Assembly: GCA_001664505.1 (NCBI GenBank) | Contig: CP011806.1 | Span: 2,984,377 to 3,048,376 of the forward strand | DNA length: 64,000 nucleotides | From: Acidobacteria bacterium Mor1 | GTDB lineage: Bacteria; Acidobacteriota; Polarisedimenticolia; Polarisedimenticolales; Polarisedimenticolaceae | Reading direction: 5' to 3' | Part shown: one piece after another, positions 25,100 to 37,217 of the stretch | Numbering within the stretch: the first letter of the stretch is position 1 | How the letters are laid out: the number at the start of each line of letters is the position of its first letter | Position numbers and translations under genes: made by a program | Notes under the pieces: model-generated | Database searches by the model: none | Seen by the model: the letters and a program-made list of their open reading frames with translations, nothing else | What the model was told of the DNA's origin: nothing

Positions 25100-26479
25100 G
25101 TGAACACCTGCATCGACACCCTGCGCAACGAACTCCCTGCCGACGTGCTCCACACCGGCGCCGAGGTCGGCGACCGCCACGCCTCGGACTGGTCGGGCAG
25201 CCACTCCCTGCTCCCCGAGGTGCTGTTCCGTCCGGAGACCACCGAACAGGTCTCGCGAATCCTGAAGCGGTGCAACGAGGCGCGTCAGCCTCTGGTCCTC
25301 CAGGGCGGGCTGACCGGCCTGTCCGGCGGCGCCACGCCCGGCCGGGGAGAATGGGCGCTTTCCCTCGATCGCATGACCGGCATCGTCGAACTGGATGTCG
25401 ACGCGTTGACGGTCACGGTGCGGGCGGGAACACCGCTGCAGGTCATCCAGCAGGCCGCCGCCGAGCGCGACCTGATGCTCCCGCTGGACCTGGGCGCCCG
25501 CGGCTCCTGTCAGATCGGCGGCAACGTGGCGACCAACGCCGGCGGCAATCAGGTGATCCAGTACGGCATGGCCCGCAACCTGGTGCTGGGGCTCGAGGCG
25601 GTGCTGGCCGACGGGACGGTGATCCCCGCCCACAACAAGCTGCTCAAGAACAACGCAGGCTACGACCTCAAGCATCTGTTCATCGGCTCCGAGGGCACCC
25701 TGGGCGTGATCACCGAGGTGGTGCTGCGGCTCTACCCGCGCACCCGCACCCGCCAGTCGGCGCTCTGCGGACTCTCTTCCTACGACCACGTGGTGCGGCT
25801 GCTCAACCGCATGCGCACCCTGCTGCCCTCGGTCAGCGCCTTCGAGGTCATGTGGCGCAGCTACTACCGCTACTGCACCGAGACCGTCGACTTGGCCCGG
25901 GACCCCTTCGATGAGACCCACCCCTTCTACGTGCTGTTGGAATCCGACGGCCGCGACCCGGGACGAGATGCGGACCGCTTTCAGCAGGCGCTGTTCGACG
26001 AGATGGAGGCGGGGCTGATCGCCGATTGCGTGGTCGCCCAGTCCCACAAGGAACGTGAGGGTTTCTGGGAGATTCGCGACGGCATCGGCGAGATCCTCTC
26101 TCGCTTCCGCCATACCGCCAACTTCGACATCGGGATCCCGATCGGCGACACCGGACGCTTCGTCGAACAGATGGAGGCGCGGCTAAGGGAACGGCAGCCC
26201 GACATCCCTCCGCTGGTCTTCGGCCACCTGGGTGACGGCAATCTCCACGTGGTGGCGAACTCGGGCACCCCGGAGCGGCAGGCGGACATCGAAGACGCCG
26301 TCTACGGATTGGTCCGCGAGTACCGCGCCTGCATCACCGCCGAGCATGGCGTGGGCAAACACAAGAAGCCCTGGCTCGACTGCTCCCGCTCGACCGAGGA
26401 GCTGGCGCTGATGAAGATGCTCAAGCGCAGCATGGACCCCAACGGGATCCTCAATCCCGGCCGCATCTTCGACCTGTAG
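25100..26479 (+). CDS. FAD-linked D-2-hydroxyacid dehydrogenase (GlcD-like)
   Basis: A 459-residue flavoprotein of the FAD_binding_4 plus FAD-oxidase_C type (GlcD, D-lactate or D-2-hydroxyglutarate dehydrogenases). The FAD domain shows PLVLQGGLTGLSGG, GSCQIGGNVATNAGG and GMARNLVLGLEAVLADG; the C-terminal domain has FGHLGDGNLHVV and AEHGVGKHKK, the substrate- and metal-site motifs. The GTG at 25100 is preferred, with another GTG at 25085; the open frame extends upstream across the divergent sigma promoter without support. It oxidises a D-2-hydroxyacid and passes electrons to a carrier; the exact substrate cannot be told. Confidence 0.9.
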   Translation: MNTCIDTLRNELPADVLHTGAEVGDRHASDWSGSHSLLPEVLFRPETTEQVSRILKRCNEARQPLVLQGGLTGLSGGATPGRGEWALSLDRMTGIVELDVDALTVTVRAGTPLQVIQQAAAERDLMLPLDLGARGSCQIGGNVATNAGGNQVIQYGMARNLVLGLEAVLADGTVIPAHNKLLKNNAGYDLKHLFIGSEGTLGVITEVVLRLYPRTRTRQSALCGLSSYDHVVRLLNRMRTLLPSVSAFEVMWRSYYRYCTETVDLARDPFDETHPFYVLLESDGRDPGRDADRFQQALFDEMEAGLIADCVVAQSHKEREGFWEIRDGIGEILSRFRHTANFDIGIPIGDTGRFVEQMEARLRERQPDIPPLVFGHLGDGNLHVVANSGTPERQADIEDAVYGLVREYRACITAEHGVGKHKKPWLDCSRSTEELALMKMLKRSMDPNGILNPGRIFDL

Positions 26480-26494
26480 GGAACTCGCCGGAGC

Positions 26495-27010
26495 TCAGGC
26501 GCTGAGCAGCCGGGGGCAGCGGTCGAGAGGTTCCAGGTCGCGAGCCTCGAAGCGGTCGGCCAACCACTGGGCCACCTCTTCGAACTGGGCGCGCACCGGA
26601 CCCTCGAAGGCGTCGACCTCGACGCTCTGCAGGTCGAGCACACCGAAGACCTGCTCCGGATTCATCACCGGGACGACAAGCTCCGAGCGGGTCTCGGGGA
26701 TCCCGGCCAGGTATCCGTCGAAGCCGCGGACATCGGGCACGTAGATCGTCTGCTGGCTGCGCATCGCCTGGCCGCAGATGCCTCGCCCCGCCGGTACGAA
26801 AACGTGATCGGTCGGTTTCCCGGCGAACGGGCCGAGGTGCAGGCTCCCGTCGAACCGCGCTTCGTAGAGCCCGATCCAGCCGAAGCGGGCGTTGTGCTCG
26901 AGGAGCTGGCTCACGAGCCGGTAGACGGTCTGGTCGAAGGAGCCTTCCTCGGCGCCCATGCGCTCGAGTTCGGCTCCAAGACCTGCGGCAGCCTGTAGAA
27001 AGTCACTCAT
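26495..27010 (-). CDS. GAF-domain protein resembling free Met-R-sulfoxide reductase
   Basis: A 171-residue single GAF domain. FGWIGLYE, GRGICGQAMRSQQTIYVPDV and SELVVPVMNPEQVFGVLDLQS follow the free-methionine-R-sulfoxide reductase (fRMsr/YebR) layout closely. The catalytic Cys, found in an IACD-like motif in E. coli, is replaced here by YLAGI; only the Cys of GICG is kept. It is therefore unlikely to be an active reductase and may bind a ligand only. The frame extends upstream without a convincing start; ATG 27010 begins at the conserved helix. It converges on the flavoprotein gene. Confidence 0.8.
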   Translation of the reverse strand: MSDFLQAAAGLGAELERMGAEEGSFDQTVYRLVSQLLEHNARFGWIGLYEARFDGSLHLGPFAGKPTDHVFVPAGRGICGQAMRSQQTIYVPDVRGFDGYLAGIPETRSELVVPVMNPEQVFGVLDLQSVEVDAFEGPVRAQFEEVAQWLADRFEARDLEPLDRCPRLLSA

Positions 27011-27101
27011 CCAGGCCGAATATGGTCCTCCCCCGCCGCGGTTCAAGGGAACCGGGCGGGAGTGGCCCGATCCCCGCCCGGAGCCCATTTTTTGTCGTGA
27101 G

Positions 27102-28109
27102 ATGACCCTACCGAAGAAGCACGACCGCTCCCGCAGTTTGACGCTCCTGGGCCTGCTGGCGCTGATCAGCAGCGCGGGGAGCGGACTGCTGGCCCTGCTG
27201 ATGCTGGCGTCACCCTGGCTCGCCTCCACCGTCGCCCCGGACGAGGCGGCAACCGTCCAGATCGACATGCGCTCTGCGGCGATTCAGGCGTTCCTGTTCC
27301 TGTCCGCCGCCGCCGCCCTGGCTCTGATGGGCTTCGGTTCCTTGCGCTTCCGCCGCTGGGTGCGTCCGTTGATGCTGGTCTTCGCCTGGACCTGGCTGCT
27401 CACCGGCCTGGCCGTGATGGCCTTCCTCTTCGCCTCCCTCGAGACCATCGTCGCCGCGAGTTCGGCGGAACCGCTGCCTCCGGCGATGGCCATGTTCGTC
27501 AAGGCCTTCGTGGTGACCGTGATGGCGGTCGGCTGGGTGCTTCTGCCGCTGGTCTTCGTGCTCGGCTACACCTCGAAGAAGATCGCCGAGACATGCGCCC
27601 ACCACCATCCCTCGCCCTGCTGGACCGACCGCTGCCCGACCCCGGTTCTGGGGCTCAGCCTCGGCTTCGCTGCAGGCGCGTACCTGGCCCCTGTCGGCGC
27701 GGTTTACGGCGTGGTGCCCTTCTTCGGCTGGATGCTCGGAGGCACCCCGGCGCTGCTGCTGCACATCGCCGGCGCCGCGACCTGTCTCTACCTGGCCTGG
27801 GCGACCTATCGGCGCCGGCCCGACGGCTGGTGGGGCTCGCTGCTGTTGTTGACCCTGCTCGGTGTCTCGGTGGCCTTGACCCTCTTGCGGGTCGGGGCGA
27901 CGGGCATGTACGCTGCGTTCGGTTATCCCGAGGCGCAGCTCGAAGCGCTGCGCGGTATCGAACCGGTGTTGAATCGGTTCGGGCTCTGGATGACGGCGGC
28001 GATGACCGCCGGTAGTGCGCTGTACCTTTGGGTTTTGCGGAAAGGGTTCGGTGTCGGCCTTCCCGGCGATCGACCCGACCCGCTGATCGCGAGAGATTCC
28101 CGGGTTTGA
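27102..28109 (+). CDS. Polytopic membrane protein
   Basis: A 335-residue protein with about eight membrane helices (first at residues 12-34, last near 300-320). A short Cys/His patch (CAHHHPSPCWTDRC, around residues 165-178) lies in a loop and could bind metal. No family was recognised. The ATG at 27102 follows GTGAG; upstream sequence is antisense to the GAF gene. The stop codon overlaps the TTG start of the nitrilase gene (TTGA at 28106-28109), so they are translationally coupled. Confidence 0.75.
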   Translation: MTLPKKHDRSRSLTLLGLLALISSAGSGLLALLMLASPWLASTVAPDEAATVQIDMRSAAIQAFLFLSAAAALALMGFGSLRFRRWVRPLMLVFAWTWLLTGLAVMAFLFASLETIVAASSAEPLPPAMAMFVKAFVVTVMAVGWVLLPLVFVLGYTSKKIAETCAHHHPSPCWTDRCPTPVLGLSLGFAAGAYLAPVGAVYGVVPFFGWMLGGTPALLLHIAGAATCLYLAWATYRRRPDGWWGSLLLLTLLGVSVALTLLRVGATGMYAAFGYPEAQLEALRGIEPVLNRFGLWMTAAMTAGSALYLWVLRKGFGVGLPGDRPDPLIARDSRV

Positions 28110-28936
28110 GTCACACCCTTCGACTTGCGCTGATCACCGATGTTTTCCCGTCCCCGGTGGACTACCCCCGGCTCGACGAGCGGCTCGCCGCGGCGGTCGA
28201 GCAGGGTGCCACCCTCGCCGCGCTCCCCGAACTTCCCATGCACCGCTGGGTGCCGGCGACCAAGAACGCCCGGGACGAAGACGCCGAGGAGCCGGGCGGC
28301 CCGCGCCTGCGCGCTCTCTGCGAGGCAGCCCAACGCCACGGCATCGCGTTGCTCGGTGGGTCGATCGAGAAGGACACCGCGGGGCGCAGGGTCAACGCCG
28401 CCCTTCTGGTCGACGCCGAGGGCAAACTCGCGGCGCGCTACCACAAGATCCATCTGCCCGCCGAGGAAGGTTTCTGGGAAACCAGCCACTACGAAGCGGG
28501 GACCCTGCCTCCCGAGGTCGTCGAGCTCGATGCCTGGAAGCTCGGCATGCAGATCTGCTCGGACATCAACCGGCCGACGGCGAGCCAGTTGCTGGCCGCT
28601 CAGGGGGTCGAGCTCCTGCTCCACCCCAGGGCTACGCCTCCCAACAGCTATCGCCGTTGGAAGCGGGTGCTGGGCGCCACCGCGATCATGTCCGGCTGCT
28701 ACCTGGCCTCGATCAACCGGCCCGGCGGACGGGTCGGCGAAGACACCGGCGCCCCGTCGCTGGTGTTCGACCCCTTCGGCGAGGTGGTCGCCGAAACCGA
28801 CGAACCGCTGGTGGTGGTACCGATCGAACGGGACACCCTGCGCACCGCGCGCAAGGAGTACCCCGGCTACCTGGACTTCCACGACGGGCTCTACGCCCGC
28901 GGCTGGCAGGCGATGAGGCGTTCGGGAGAGGACTGA
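28106..28936 (+). CDS. Carbon-nitrogen hydrolase (nitrilase superfamily)
   Basis: A 276-residue amidase-fold enzyme. The Glu-Lys-Cys catalytic triad is complete: Glu42 in ALPELP, Lys114 in YHKIHLP and Cys151 in MQICSDIN. The chosen TTG start at 28106 overlaps the preceding stop and begins just before the first strand (LRLALITDVFP); upstream codons belong to the membrane gene's other frame. It hydrolyses a C-N bond in an amide or nitrile; the subfamily cannot be fixed, though the length fits N-carbamoyl or aliphatic amidase types. Likely in one transcript with the membrane protein. Confidence 0.88.
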   Translation: MSHTLRLALITDVFPSPVDYPRLDERLAAAVEQGATLAALPELPMHRWVPATKNARDEDAEEPGGPRLRALCEAAQRHGIALLGGSIEKDTAGRRVNAALLVDAEGKLAARYHKIHLPAEEGFWETSHYEAGTLPPEVVELDAWKLGMQICSDINRPTASQLLAAQGVELLLHPRATPPNSYRRWKRVLGATAIMSGCYLASINRPGGRVGEDTGAPSLVFDPFGEVVAETDEPLVVVPIERDTLRTARKEYPGYLDFHDGLYARGWQAMRRSGED

Positions 28937-28955
28937 CCGGCGGCGCCCGCTACGG

Positions 28956-31487
<2,532 letters not shown>

Positions 31488-31839
31488 GCGAATCCCTCCA
31501 GGTCCGGGGACCTTCGGGATTCCATCGGACGGCGGTGGGCTCCCTTGAGTGGGCAAAGGGCCCTCGTTCGGTCCTGTCTGGGCGCCCGGGGCGGCCCCGA
31601 CGCAACCTGGACAGGCAGGGACAGATCCGTATCAGGCGCCACTAGCCCGGCGCCCCCGGGGCTGTCAATGCAACCTGTTTGCGGCTTTTCTGGGCAGGAT
31701 ATCCACAGCGTTTTTCACAGCCGCCCCATGCTCGATCGGGCCTATTCGGGCCGGAATCGCGGCGTGAGGGGGATGGCTCGACGGGAAATCCACAGGCGCC
31801 CGGCCAACCTGTGGAAAACCCCGAGGCCCGGTTTCGCCC
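31488..31839. other. 352-bp gap, AT-richer, with DnaA-box-like words
   Basis: The gap lies between the histidine kinase start and the end of the flavoprotein gene on the same strand. No gene is seen. It carries ATATCCACA (31699-31707), AAATCCACA (31786-31794) and TGTGGAAAA (31810-31818), each close to the DnaA-box consensus, in a stretch with several T-runs. No dnaA, dnaN or other origin-linked genes are near. Confidence 0.4.
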
Positions 31840-33021
31840 TTATTTCGTTTCGGGAGGCCGGCGGGCCTGCTCGATTCGCTCCCGGCCCTTCTCACGCCAG
31901 CGGAAGCGGCGCGCCACCGGATTCTCCCGGCCCTCCAGGACGTCGGCGATGAGCTCGCCCAGGAGCGGCACGAACTTGAAGCCGTGGCCGTTCCCGCCGG
32001 CGGCGACCAGGAGCCCCTTGCGGGCCGGGTGGCGGTCGATCCAGAAGTCCCCGTCGAAGGTGTCGCAATAGAGGCAGAGTCGGGTGGATTCGAGCTCCGC
32101 GACGGCCAGTCCAGGCAGAGAGCCGGCCAGGAACTCCCGGCAGGCGTCGATGATCTGCGGCGCGACCTCCCCCGGGTCGCCGGCCTCGAGTCGAACGCCC
32201 GGACCGTGGTTGCCGATCTTGATCGTGCCGTTGGAGTGCACTGGAAAGCCGTACCAGCCGGTCGTCGAGATGTCGGCCCCCCAGACCGGGAAACGGTCGG
32301 CCTCGTAGGGCTGACGGTCCGTGGGCCGGAAGTGCATCACCGGCTGACCGGTCGCCCACATCACCGGCTGCAGTTCGGGGACCAGCTGCGGCGTCCAGGC
32401 GCCGGCGGCGACGATGGTCTCGTCGGCGCGCATCTCGCTCCCGTCATCGAAGCGCGCGCCGGCGACACCGGCGTCGGAATCGAGCAACTCGACGCAGCGC
32501 AGGCCAGGCCGGACGTCGACACCCAGTTCCTGGGCCTCGGCGATCAGCAGGCTCATCACCCGGGCGCTCTCGGCGTACCCTGCACGCGGGTTCCAGTAGC
32601 CGTCGACGTAGGGCCCACCTGCCCAGGCGGGATAGCGTTCGAGGGTATCGGTGTCGATGCGCGACACCGGCCAACCATGTTCACGCAGCGTGGTGAAGCC
32701 GTCGTACTCGTAGTCGCCCGGACGCAGTTCCCGGGAACGCAGCAGCAGGAACCCGGTGCGATGAAAGAGCGGCCGGGACCAACCGGCCTGCCATCGTTCC
32801 CAGGCGTCGAGGGCGTGGTCGGCGAGTTCCGCGTAGAAACCGTCGGCGCCGTAGTCGGCGCGAATGATCTTGGAGATATCGGTGGAGGATGCGTCGGGAT
32901 GGGGCAGCGGCCCCGGATCGGTCAACACCACGGTGTGACCGCGACGACGCAAGCTGAGCGCGGCGGAGATGCCGAAGGCTCCGGCGCCGACGATCAGGAC
33001 CTGTCGTGCACGAGGCGCCAT
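31840..33021 (-). CDS. FAD-dependent oxidoreductase, monomeric sarcosine oxidase-like
   Basis: A 393-residue DAO-family flavoprotein. The Rossmann FAD motif is VLIVGAGAFGISAALSLRRRG at the N-terminus. The C-terminal half has RLCLYCDTFDGDFWIDRHP, closely matching the segment of monomeric sarcosine oxidase in which a Cys forms the covalent bond to FAD, and GGNGHGFKFVPLLG. It likely oxidises an N-methyl amino acid or similar secondary amine with oxygen or a carrier as acceptor. The substrate is inferred from family only. It lies 13 nt behind ppk1. Confidence 0.85.
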   Translation of the reverse strand: MAPRARQVLIVGAGAFGISAALSLRRRGHTVVLTDPGPLPHPDASSTDISKIIRADYGADGFYAELADHALDAWERWQAGWSRPLFHRTGFLLLRSRELRPGDYEYDGFTTLREHGWPVSRIDTDTLERYPAWAGGPYVDGYWNPRAGYAESARVMSLLIAEAQELGVDVRPGLRCVELLDSDAGVAGARFDDGSEMRADETIVAAGAWTPQLVPELQPVMWATGQPVMHFRPTDRQPYEADRFPVWGADISTTGWYGFPVHSNGTIKIGNHGPGVRLEAGDPGEVAPQIIDACREFLAGSLPGLAVAELESTRLCLYCDTFDGDFWIDRHPARKGLLVAAGGNGHGFKFVPLLGELIADVLEGRENPVARRFRWREKGRERIEQARRPPETK

Positions 33022-33034
33022 CAGTTCGACGCCA

Positions 33035-35134
33035 TCAATCCCGGGGATCTTCGGGCTCTGCCAGGCTCTCCAGCAGGTGGCGCTGGGCGTTGAACGGCTT
33101 CTCGTCGCCGGAAGAGACCTTCATGTAGTCACCGTCGGGCTGCATGACCCAGGCGTTGCAGGAATCGCGCACGTAGGCCTCGAGACCTTCCTCGATCACC
33201 CGCTGGCGCAGCTCGGGATGTTCGATGGGAAACGCGGTCTCGACCCGGCGGAACAGGTTGCGCGGCATCCAGTCGGCACTGCTGCAGAGCGTCACTCCCT
33301 CACCCCCCGCATGGAAGTGATAGGTGCGGCTGTGCTCGAGGAAACGCCCCACGACGGAGACGACCCGGATGTTCTCGGAGATTCCCGGGACGCCCGGCCG
33401 CAGGCAGCATACCCCGCGCACCACCAGATCGATCTGCACACCATCCTGGGAAGCGCGATAGAGCGCCCGGATGATCTGCGGTTCGATCAGCGAGTTCATC
33501 TTGGCCATGATCCGCGCCGGACGGCCTTCACGGGCGTTGCGCGCTTCCTCGTCGATCAACTTCAGCAGCCGGTCGTGGAGGCCGAAGGGGGTCTGCACCA
33601 GCTTGCGCAGTTCGCCCACCGCGCCGAGGCCGGTGAGCTGCTGGAAGATCGCGTGGACGTCTTCACCGATCTGGGGATCGGTGGTCATCAAACTGAAGTC
33701 GGTGTAGGCCCGGGCGGTCTTGGGATTGTAGTTCCCTGTGCCCAGGTGCACGTAGCGCCGCAGGGTCTCCCCTTCCCGGCGCACGATCATCAGCATCTTG
33801 GCGTGGGCCTTGAAGCCGACGATGCCGTAGACGACCTTGGCCCCCTCTTCCTGCAGCCGCGTGGCCAGATCGATATTGGCCGCCTCGTCGAAACGGGCGC
33901 GCAACTCGATCACCGCGGTGACCTCCTTGCCGTTGCGCGCCGCGTCGAACAGCGCCCGGGCCACCGGCGAGTCGGAGCCGGTGCGGTAGACGGTCTGACG
34001 GATAGCCAGCACGTCGGGATCGGCCGCGGCCTGACGCAACAGTTCGACCACCGGAGAGAACCCCTCGAAGGGATGGTGCAGCAGGATGTCTCCGTCGCGC
34101 ATGGCGGCGAACAGGTCCTGGCCCGGCTCCAGAGAACGGGGCACGCCGGGAGCGAAGGGGGCGTACTTGAGTTCCGGGCGGTCAGCCAGGTGGTAGAGCG
34201 CCTCCAGCCGGTGCAGGTTGACCGGACCGTTGACCCGGTAGAGGTCATCGGCCGTCAGGTCGAACTGTTCCAGCAGGAAGTCGACGGTGGCCGGGTCGGC
34301 GGTATCGCTGACCTCGAGACGCACGGCGCGTCCGAAGTGCCTCCGCGGCAGTTCGCCCTTGAGCGCGTGAAGCAGGTTTTCGGTCTCTTCCTCGTCGATG
34401 AACAGGTCGCTGTTGCGGGTGACCCGGAACTGATCGCAACCGCTGACCCGCATGCCCGGGAACAGGTCGTCGACATGCGCATGAATCACCGAGGAGAGCA
34501 GCACCGATCCGTTGTCCCCGCCGGTGATCTCCGCCGGCAGCGGAATCAGGCGGGGAAGCACCCGGGGGGCCTGCACCACGGCGCCACGGCTGCGGCGACC
34601 GAAGGCGTCGTTGCCGTCCATGGTCACGATGAAGTTGAGACTCTTGTTGAGGATCGTCGGGAACGGATGCGCCGGATCGAGACCCACCGGCGTCAGCACC
34701 GGGAAGACCTTCTCGACGAAGTAGCGGCGGATCCAGCGCGCCTGCTCGGGAGTCCACTCGCTGCGGCGGTAGATGTGGATGCCGCGCTCGGCCAGGGAGG
34801 GCAGCAGGACCTCGTTGAGTTCCCGGTACTGCACCTCGACCAGCTCCAGAACCTCATCGCGAACCCGGGCCAACATCTCCTGGGCGCCGAGACCGTCGGG
34901 GCCCGGCGAGGAGAAACCCAGGGCGACCTGCTCCCGCAGACCGCCGACGCGGATCTCGAAGAACTCGTCGAGAATCGAGCTGAAGATCGAGAGGAAGCGC
35001 AGGCGCTCGAGCAGCGGAACGTCCGGATCCTGGGCCTGGGAAAGCACCCGGCGGTGGAAGCGGACCAGACCCAGCTCGCGGTTGACGTAGAGCGAGGGGT
35101 CGTTGAGGCTGCGGTTCTCGCGGATCGTACTCAT
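33035..35134 (-). CDS. ppk1: Polyphosphate kinase 1
   Basis: A 699-residue enzyme of normal length that builds polyphosphate from ATP. It shows the PPK1 N-terminal domain (YVNRELGLVRFHRRVLSQA), the head domain, and the two phospholipase-D-like catalytic domains. HHPFEGFSPVVELLRQAA, TVYRTGSDSPVARAL and the catalytic-His region VGFKAHAKMLMIVRRE are present, followed by NYNPKTARAYTDFSLMTTD, and NLFRRVETAFP near the end. It acts in the cytoplasm in phosphate storage and stress response. No phoU, phoB or ppx gene is adjacent in the window. Confidence 0.97.
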   Translation of the reverse strand: MSTIRENRSLNDPSLYVNRELGLVRFHRRVLSQAQDPDVPLLERLRFLSIFSSILDEFFEIRVGGLREQVALGFSSPGPDGLGAQEMLARVRDEVLELVEVQYRELNEVLLPSLAERGIHIYRRSEWTPEQARWIRRYFVEKVFPVLTPVGLDPAHPFPTILNKSLNFIVTMDGNDAFGRRSRGAVVQAPRVLPRLIPLPAEITGGDNGSVLLSSVIHAHVDDLFPGMRVSGCDQFRVTRNSDLFIDEEETENLLHALKGELPRRHFGRAVRLEVSDTADPATVDFLLEQFDLTADDLYRVNGPVNLHRLEALYHLADRPELKYAPFAPGVPRSLEPGQDLFAAMRDGDILLHHPFEGFSPVVELLRQAAADPDVLAIRQTVYRTGSDSPVARALFDAARNGKEVTAVIELRARFDEAANIDLATRLQEEGAKVVYGIVGFKAHAKMLMIVRREGETLRRYVHLGTGNYNPKTARAYTDFSLMTTDPQIGEDVHAIFQQLTGLGAVGELRKLVQTPFGLHDRLLKLIDEEARNAREGRPARIMAKMNSLIEPQIIRALYRASQDGVQIDLVVRGVCCLRPGVPGISENIRVVSVVGRFLEHSRTYHFHAGGEGVTLCSSADWMPRNLFRRVETAFPIEHPELRQRVIEEGLEAYVRDSCNAWVMQPDGDYMKVSSGDEKPFNAQRHLLESLAEPEDPRD

Positions 35135-35190
35135 CGGCCTTTCAATTTAGGCCGAAACCGAGGCGTGTACCAGCGACAGCCGGGAGACGA

Positions 35191-37020
35191 TCAGTCTCTT
35201 TGGGAATCGGGTACTTCCAGGCCGATCGCCCGCATCAATTCCAGGGCGTTGCTGCGCTCGACCACCCCCTCGCGGAGCCGGTAGTCGAACTGAAGCTCCC
35301 CGTCGATCAGCCGGTCCTCGAAATGCTTGTTGACCGCCCGGTCCCCCAGGCCCTCGGCAACCCGGGTCAACGCGAGATCGTGGGTCGTGATCAAGCCGAT
35401 GGCGCCGCGGCGCACCATCTGCTCCAGCACGTTCTCGGCGCCGATCCGCCGGTCGTGTGAGTTGGTGCCTTGCAGCATCTCGTCGATCATGAACAGGAGC
35501 GGCGGGCGTTCGGCGATCAGATCCATCAGCTGACGCAACCGCAGGATCTCCGCGTAGAAACGGGAGCGGCCGTCACGCAGGGAGTCGCCGACCCGGATCG
35601 ACGCGCCGGGGGACAAAAACGAGACTCGCAGCCCATCGGCGCGCACGTTGGCCCCTGCAAGGGCCAGCACGGTGTTGATCCCCACCGAACGCAGCAGCGT
35701 GCTCTTGCCCGACATGTTGGAGCCGCTGACGATCAGCATGTTGGCGCCCTCGGCCAACCGCACGTCGTTGTGCACGCAACCCTCACGGGAGAGCAGCGGA
35801 TGCCCCAGCCCCCGGGCCTCGAACAGCGGCCCCTCGTCGACGATCTCGGGCACCGGGTAGGACGGATTCTCGTACCCGAAGCAGGCCAGGGAGGAGAGCG
35901 CTTCCCACTCCCCCGCCGCATCCAACCAGACCGCCACGTGGGCGCCGTGCCGACGCCGCCAGGCTTCGATCGAGGCGGTGACGTGCAGGCGCCAACAGAG
36001 CAGGATCCCGATCGGCGCGAAGACCTGATTGCGCATGAACTCGAGCCGGTCGACCTTGCGGCTCAGTTCGCGGATCGCCACCGAAGGAGACGTTCCGCCG
36101 ACGGCCACCTTCGACTCCAGGTCGCGTAGCCGCTCCGAACCGAAGGACTCCCGTTCGAAGCGGCCGAGAACGCCGGCGAGGATCTCCAGTTCCCGGCCCG
36201 GGGCGTCCACCCGCTGGGCGATCTCCGCCTCGCGGCGCGCCGTGAACCACATCTGAAGAATGTGCAGGATTGCGGCCGCAAGGAAGGGGGCCACTCCGTA
36301 GCCCATGCCCCACGCCACCAGTCCGGCGGTCGTCAACAACGAGACCAGGACCGCCGTGATACGGGTCCAGCCGGGAAGCTCTACCGGCTCCCCCTTGCCC
36401 CACGCGGCCAGGCTCCCGGGATGCACTTCGTCCCGCACCCGTTCGGCGAGAATCGCCAGGTCTTCACGCAGGTCCAGCCGCTCGCGGAGTTCCGCGACCG
36501 CTTGCTGCCGCGAGCGCACTTCCGCCACGGGTGAGGTGGCCAGCAACCAGTCGGCGAGCATGCGGCGGCCGGCGCTGGTTCGAGCCTGACAGAGCAGCTC
36601 GAACAGCGAGCCTTCGCCGAAGAGGTCCAGGTCCGAGGCGTAGGGATGGTCGGCAGGTGCCAGTCCCGCGCCGTCGATCCCCTTGCCCGCCCAACGCTCT
36701 TCGATCCGCGCGATCCCGTCTTCGTAGAACTTCGCGGCCCGTTCGGCGTGCTCCCGGCGGTTGCTCACCCTGCCGTGGACGACGACCAGAACGATGAACA
36801 GAGACAGCGGCAACAGCAGCCAGGGGAAGGGGATCGTTTTGATCATCAACGCCGGCCAGGCGGTGATCAAACCGGCCAGGAAAACCAACAGGCGCGCGCG
36901 AGAAAGCGCCAGTTCACGACGCTTCTCCAGTGCCACAACTTTGAAGCGCAACTCGAATCGCTGCGCGTAAGTTTTACGTGGGTCGCTGTTGTCGCGACTT
37001 TCTTGCGGCCCCGGGTTCAT
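35191..37020 (-). CDS. Membrane-anchored MutS-family ATPase
   Basis: A 609-residue protein. Two hydrophobic helices sit at residues 45-85 (ARLLVFLAGLITAWPALMIK, then FPWLLLPLSLFIVLVVVHG), and further ones occur near residue 225. Residues 270-400 resemble the MutS lever/clamp helices, and 420-600 the MutS ATPase: Walker A SGSNMSGKSTLLR, Walker B LLFMIDEMLQGTNS and the ITTHDLAL switch. The N-terminal mismatch-reading domain and the C-terminal Smr nuclease are both missing. It belongs to the poorly studied membrane MutS-like group; a mismatch repair role is not supported. The ATG at 37020 has no strong ribosome site. Confidence 0.85.
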   Translation of the reverse strand: MNPGPQESRDNSDPRKTYAQRFELRFKVVALEKRRELALSRARLLVFLAGLITAWPALMIKTIPFPWLLLPLSLFIVLVVVHGRVSNRREHAERAAKFYEDGIARIEERWAGKGIDGAGLAPADHPYASDLDLFGEGSLFELLCQARTSAGRRMLADWLLATSPVAEVRSRQQAVAELRERLDLREDLAILAERVRDEVHPGSLAAWGKGEPVELPGWTRITAVLVSLLTTAGLVAWGMGYGVAPFLAAAILHILQMWFTARREAEIAQRVDAPGRELEILAGVLGRFERESFGSERLRDLESKVAVGGTSPSVAIRELSRKVDRLEFMRNQVFAPIGILLCWRLHVTASIEAWRRRHGAHVAVWLDAAGEWEALSSLACFGYENPSYPVPEIVDEGPLFEARGLGHPLLSREGCVHNDVRLAEGANMLIVSGSNMSGKSTLLRSVGINTVLALAGANVRADGLRVSFLSPGASIRVGDSLRDGRSRFYAEILRLRQLMDLIAERPPLLFMIDEMLQGTNSHDRRIGAENVLEQMVRRGAIGLITTHDLALTRVAEGLGDRAVNKHFEDRLIDGELQFDYRLREGVVERSNALELMRAIGLEVPDSQRD

Positions 37021-37217
37021 CGGCGTGGAGGATAGCCGCCTTCGCCGTCACCGCCAACCCATACATCCACGACAATGGGGACGCACCAATTCTCCGTTGA
37101 ATGGGCAGGAGTTGCACGGTACTTTTCCTCGTGAAGTGGGCACATCTGGGTTATGCGACCAAGCGCCGCGGACCTATCGAGCCGGGCACCTCGTGGCCGG
37201 TTGCTTGGGAGACTGTG

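Noticed and set aside
31699-31818. Cluster of three DnaA-box-like words
   Set aside because: Each differs from the consensus by one or two bases, and no dnaA, dnaN, gyrB or similar genes lie nearby. A replication origin is not supported.
32969-35284. A 771-codon plus-strand open frame over ppk1
   Set aside because: It is antisense to a certain polyphosphate kinase gene and has a biased His/Gln/Asp-rich make-up typical of shadows.
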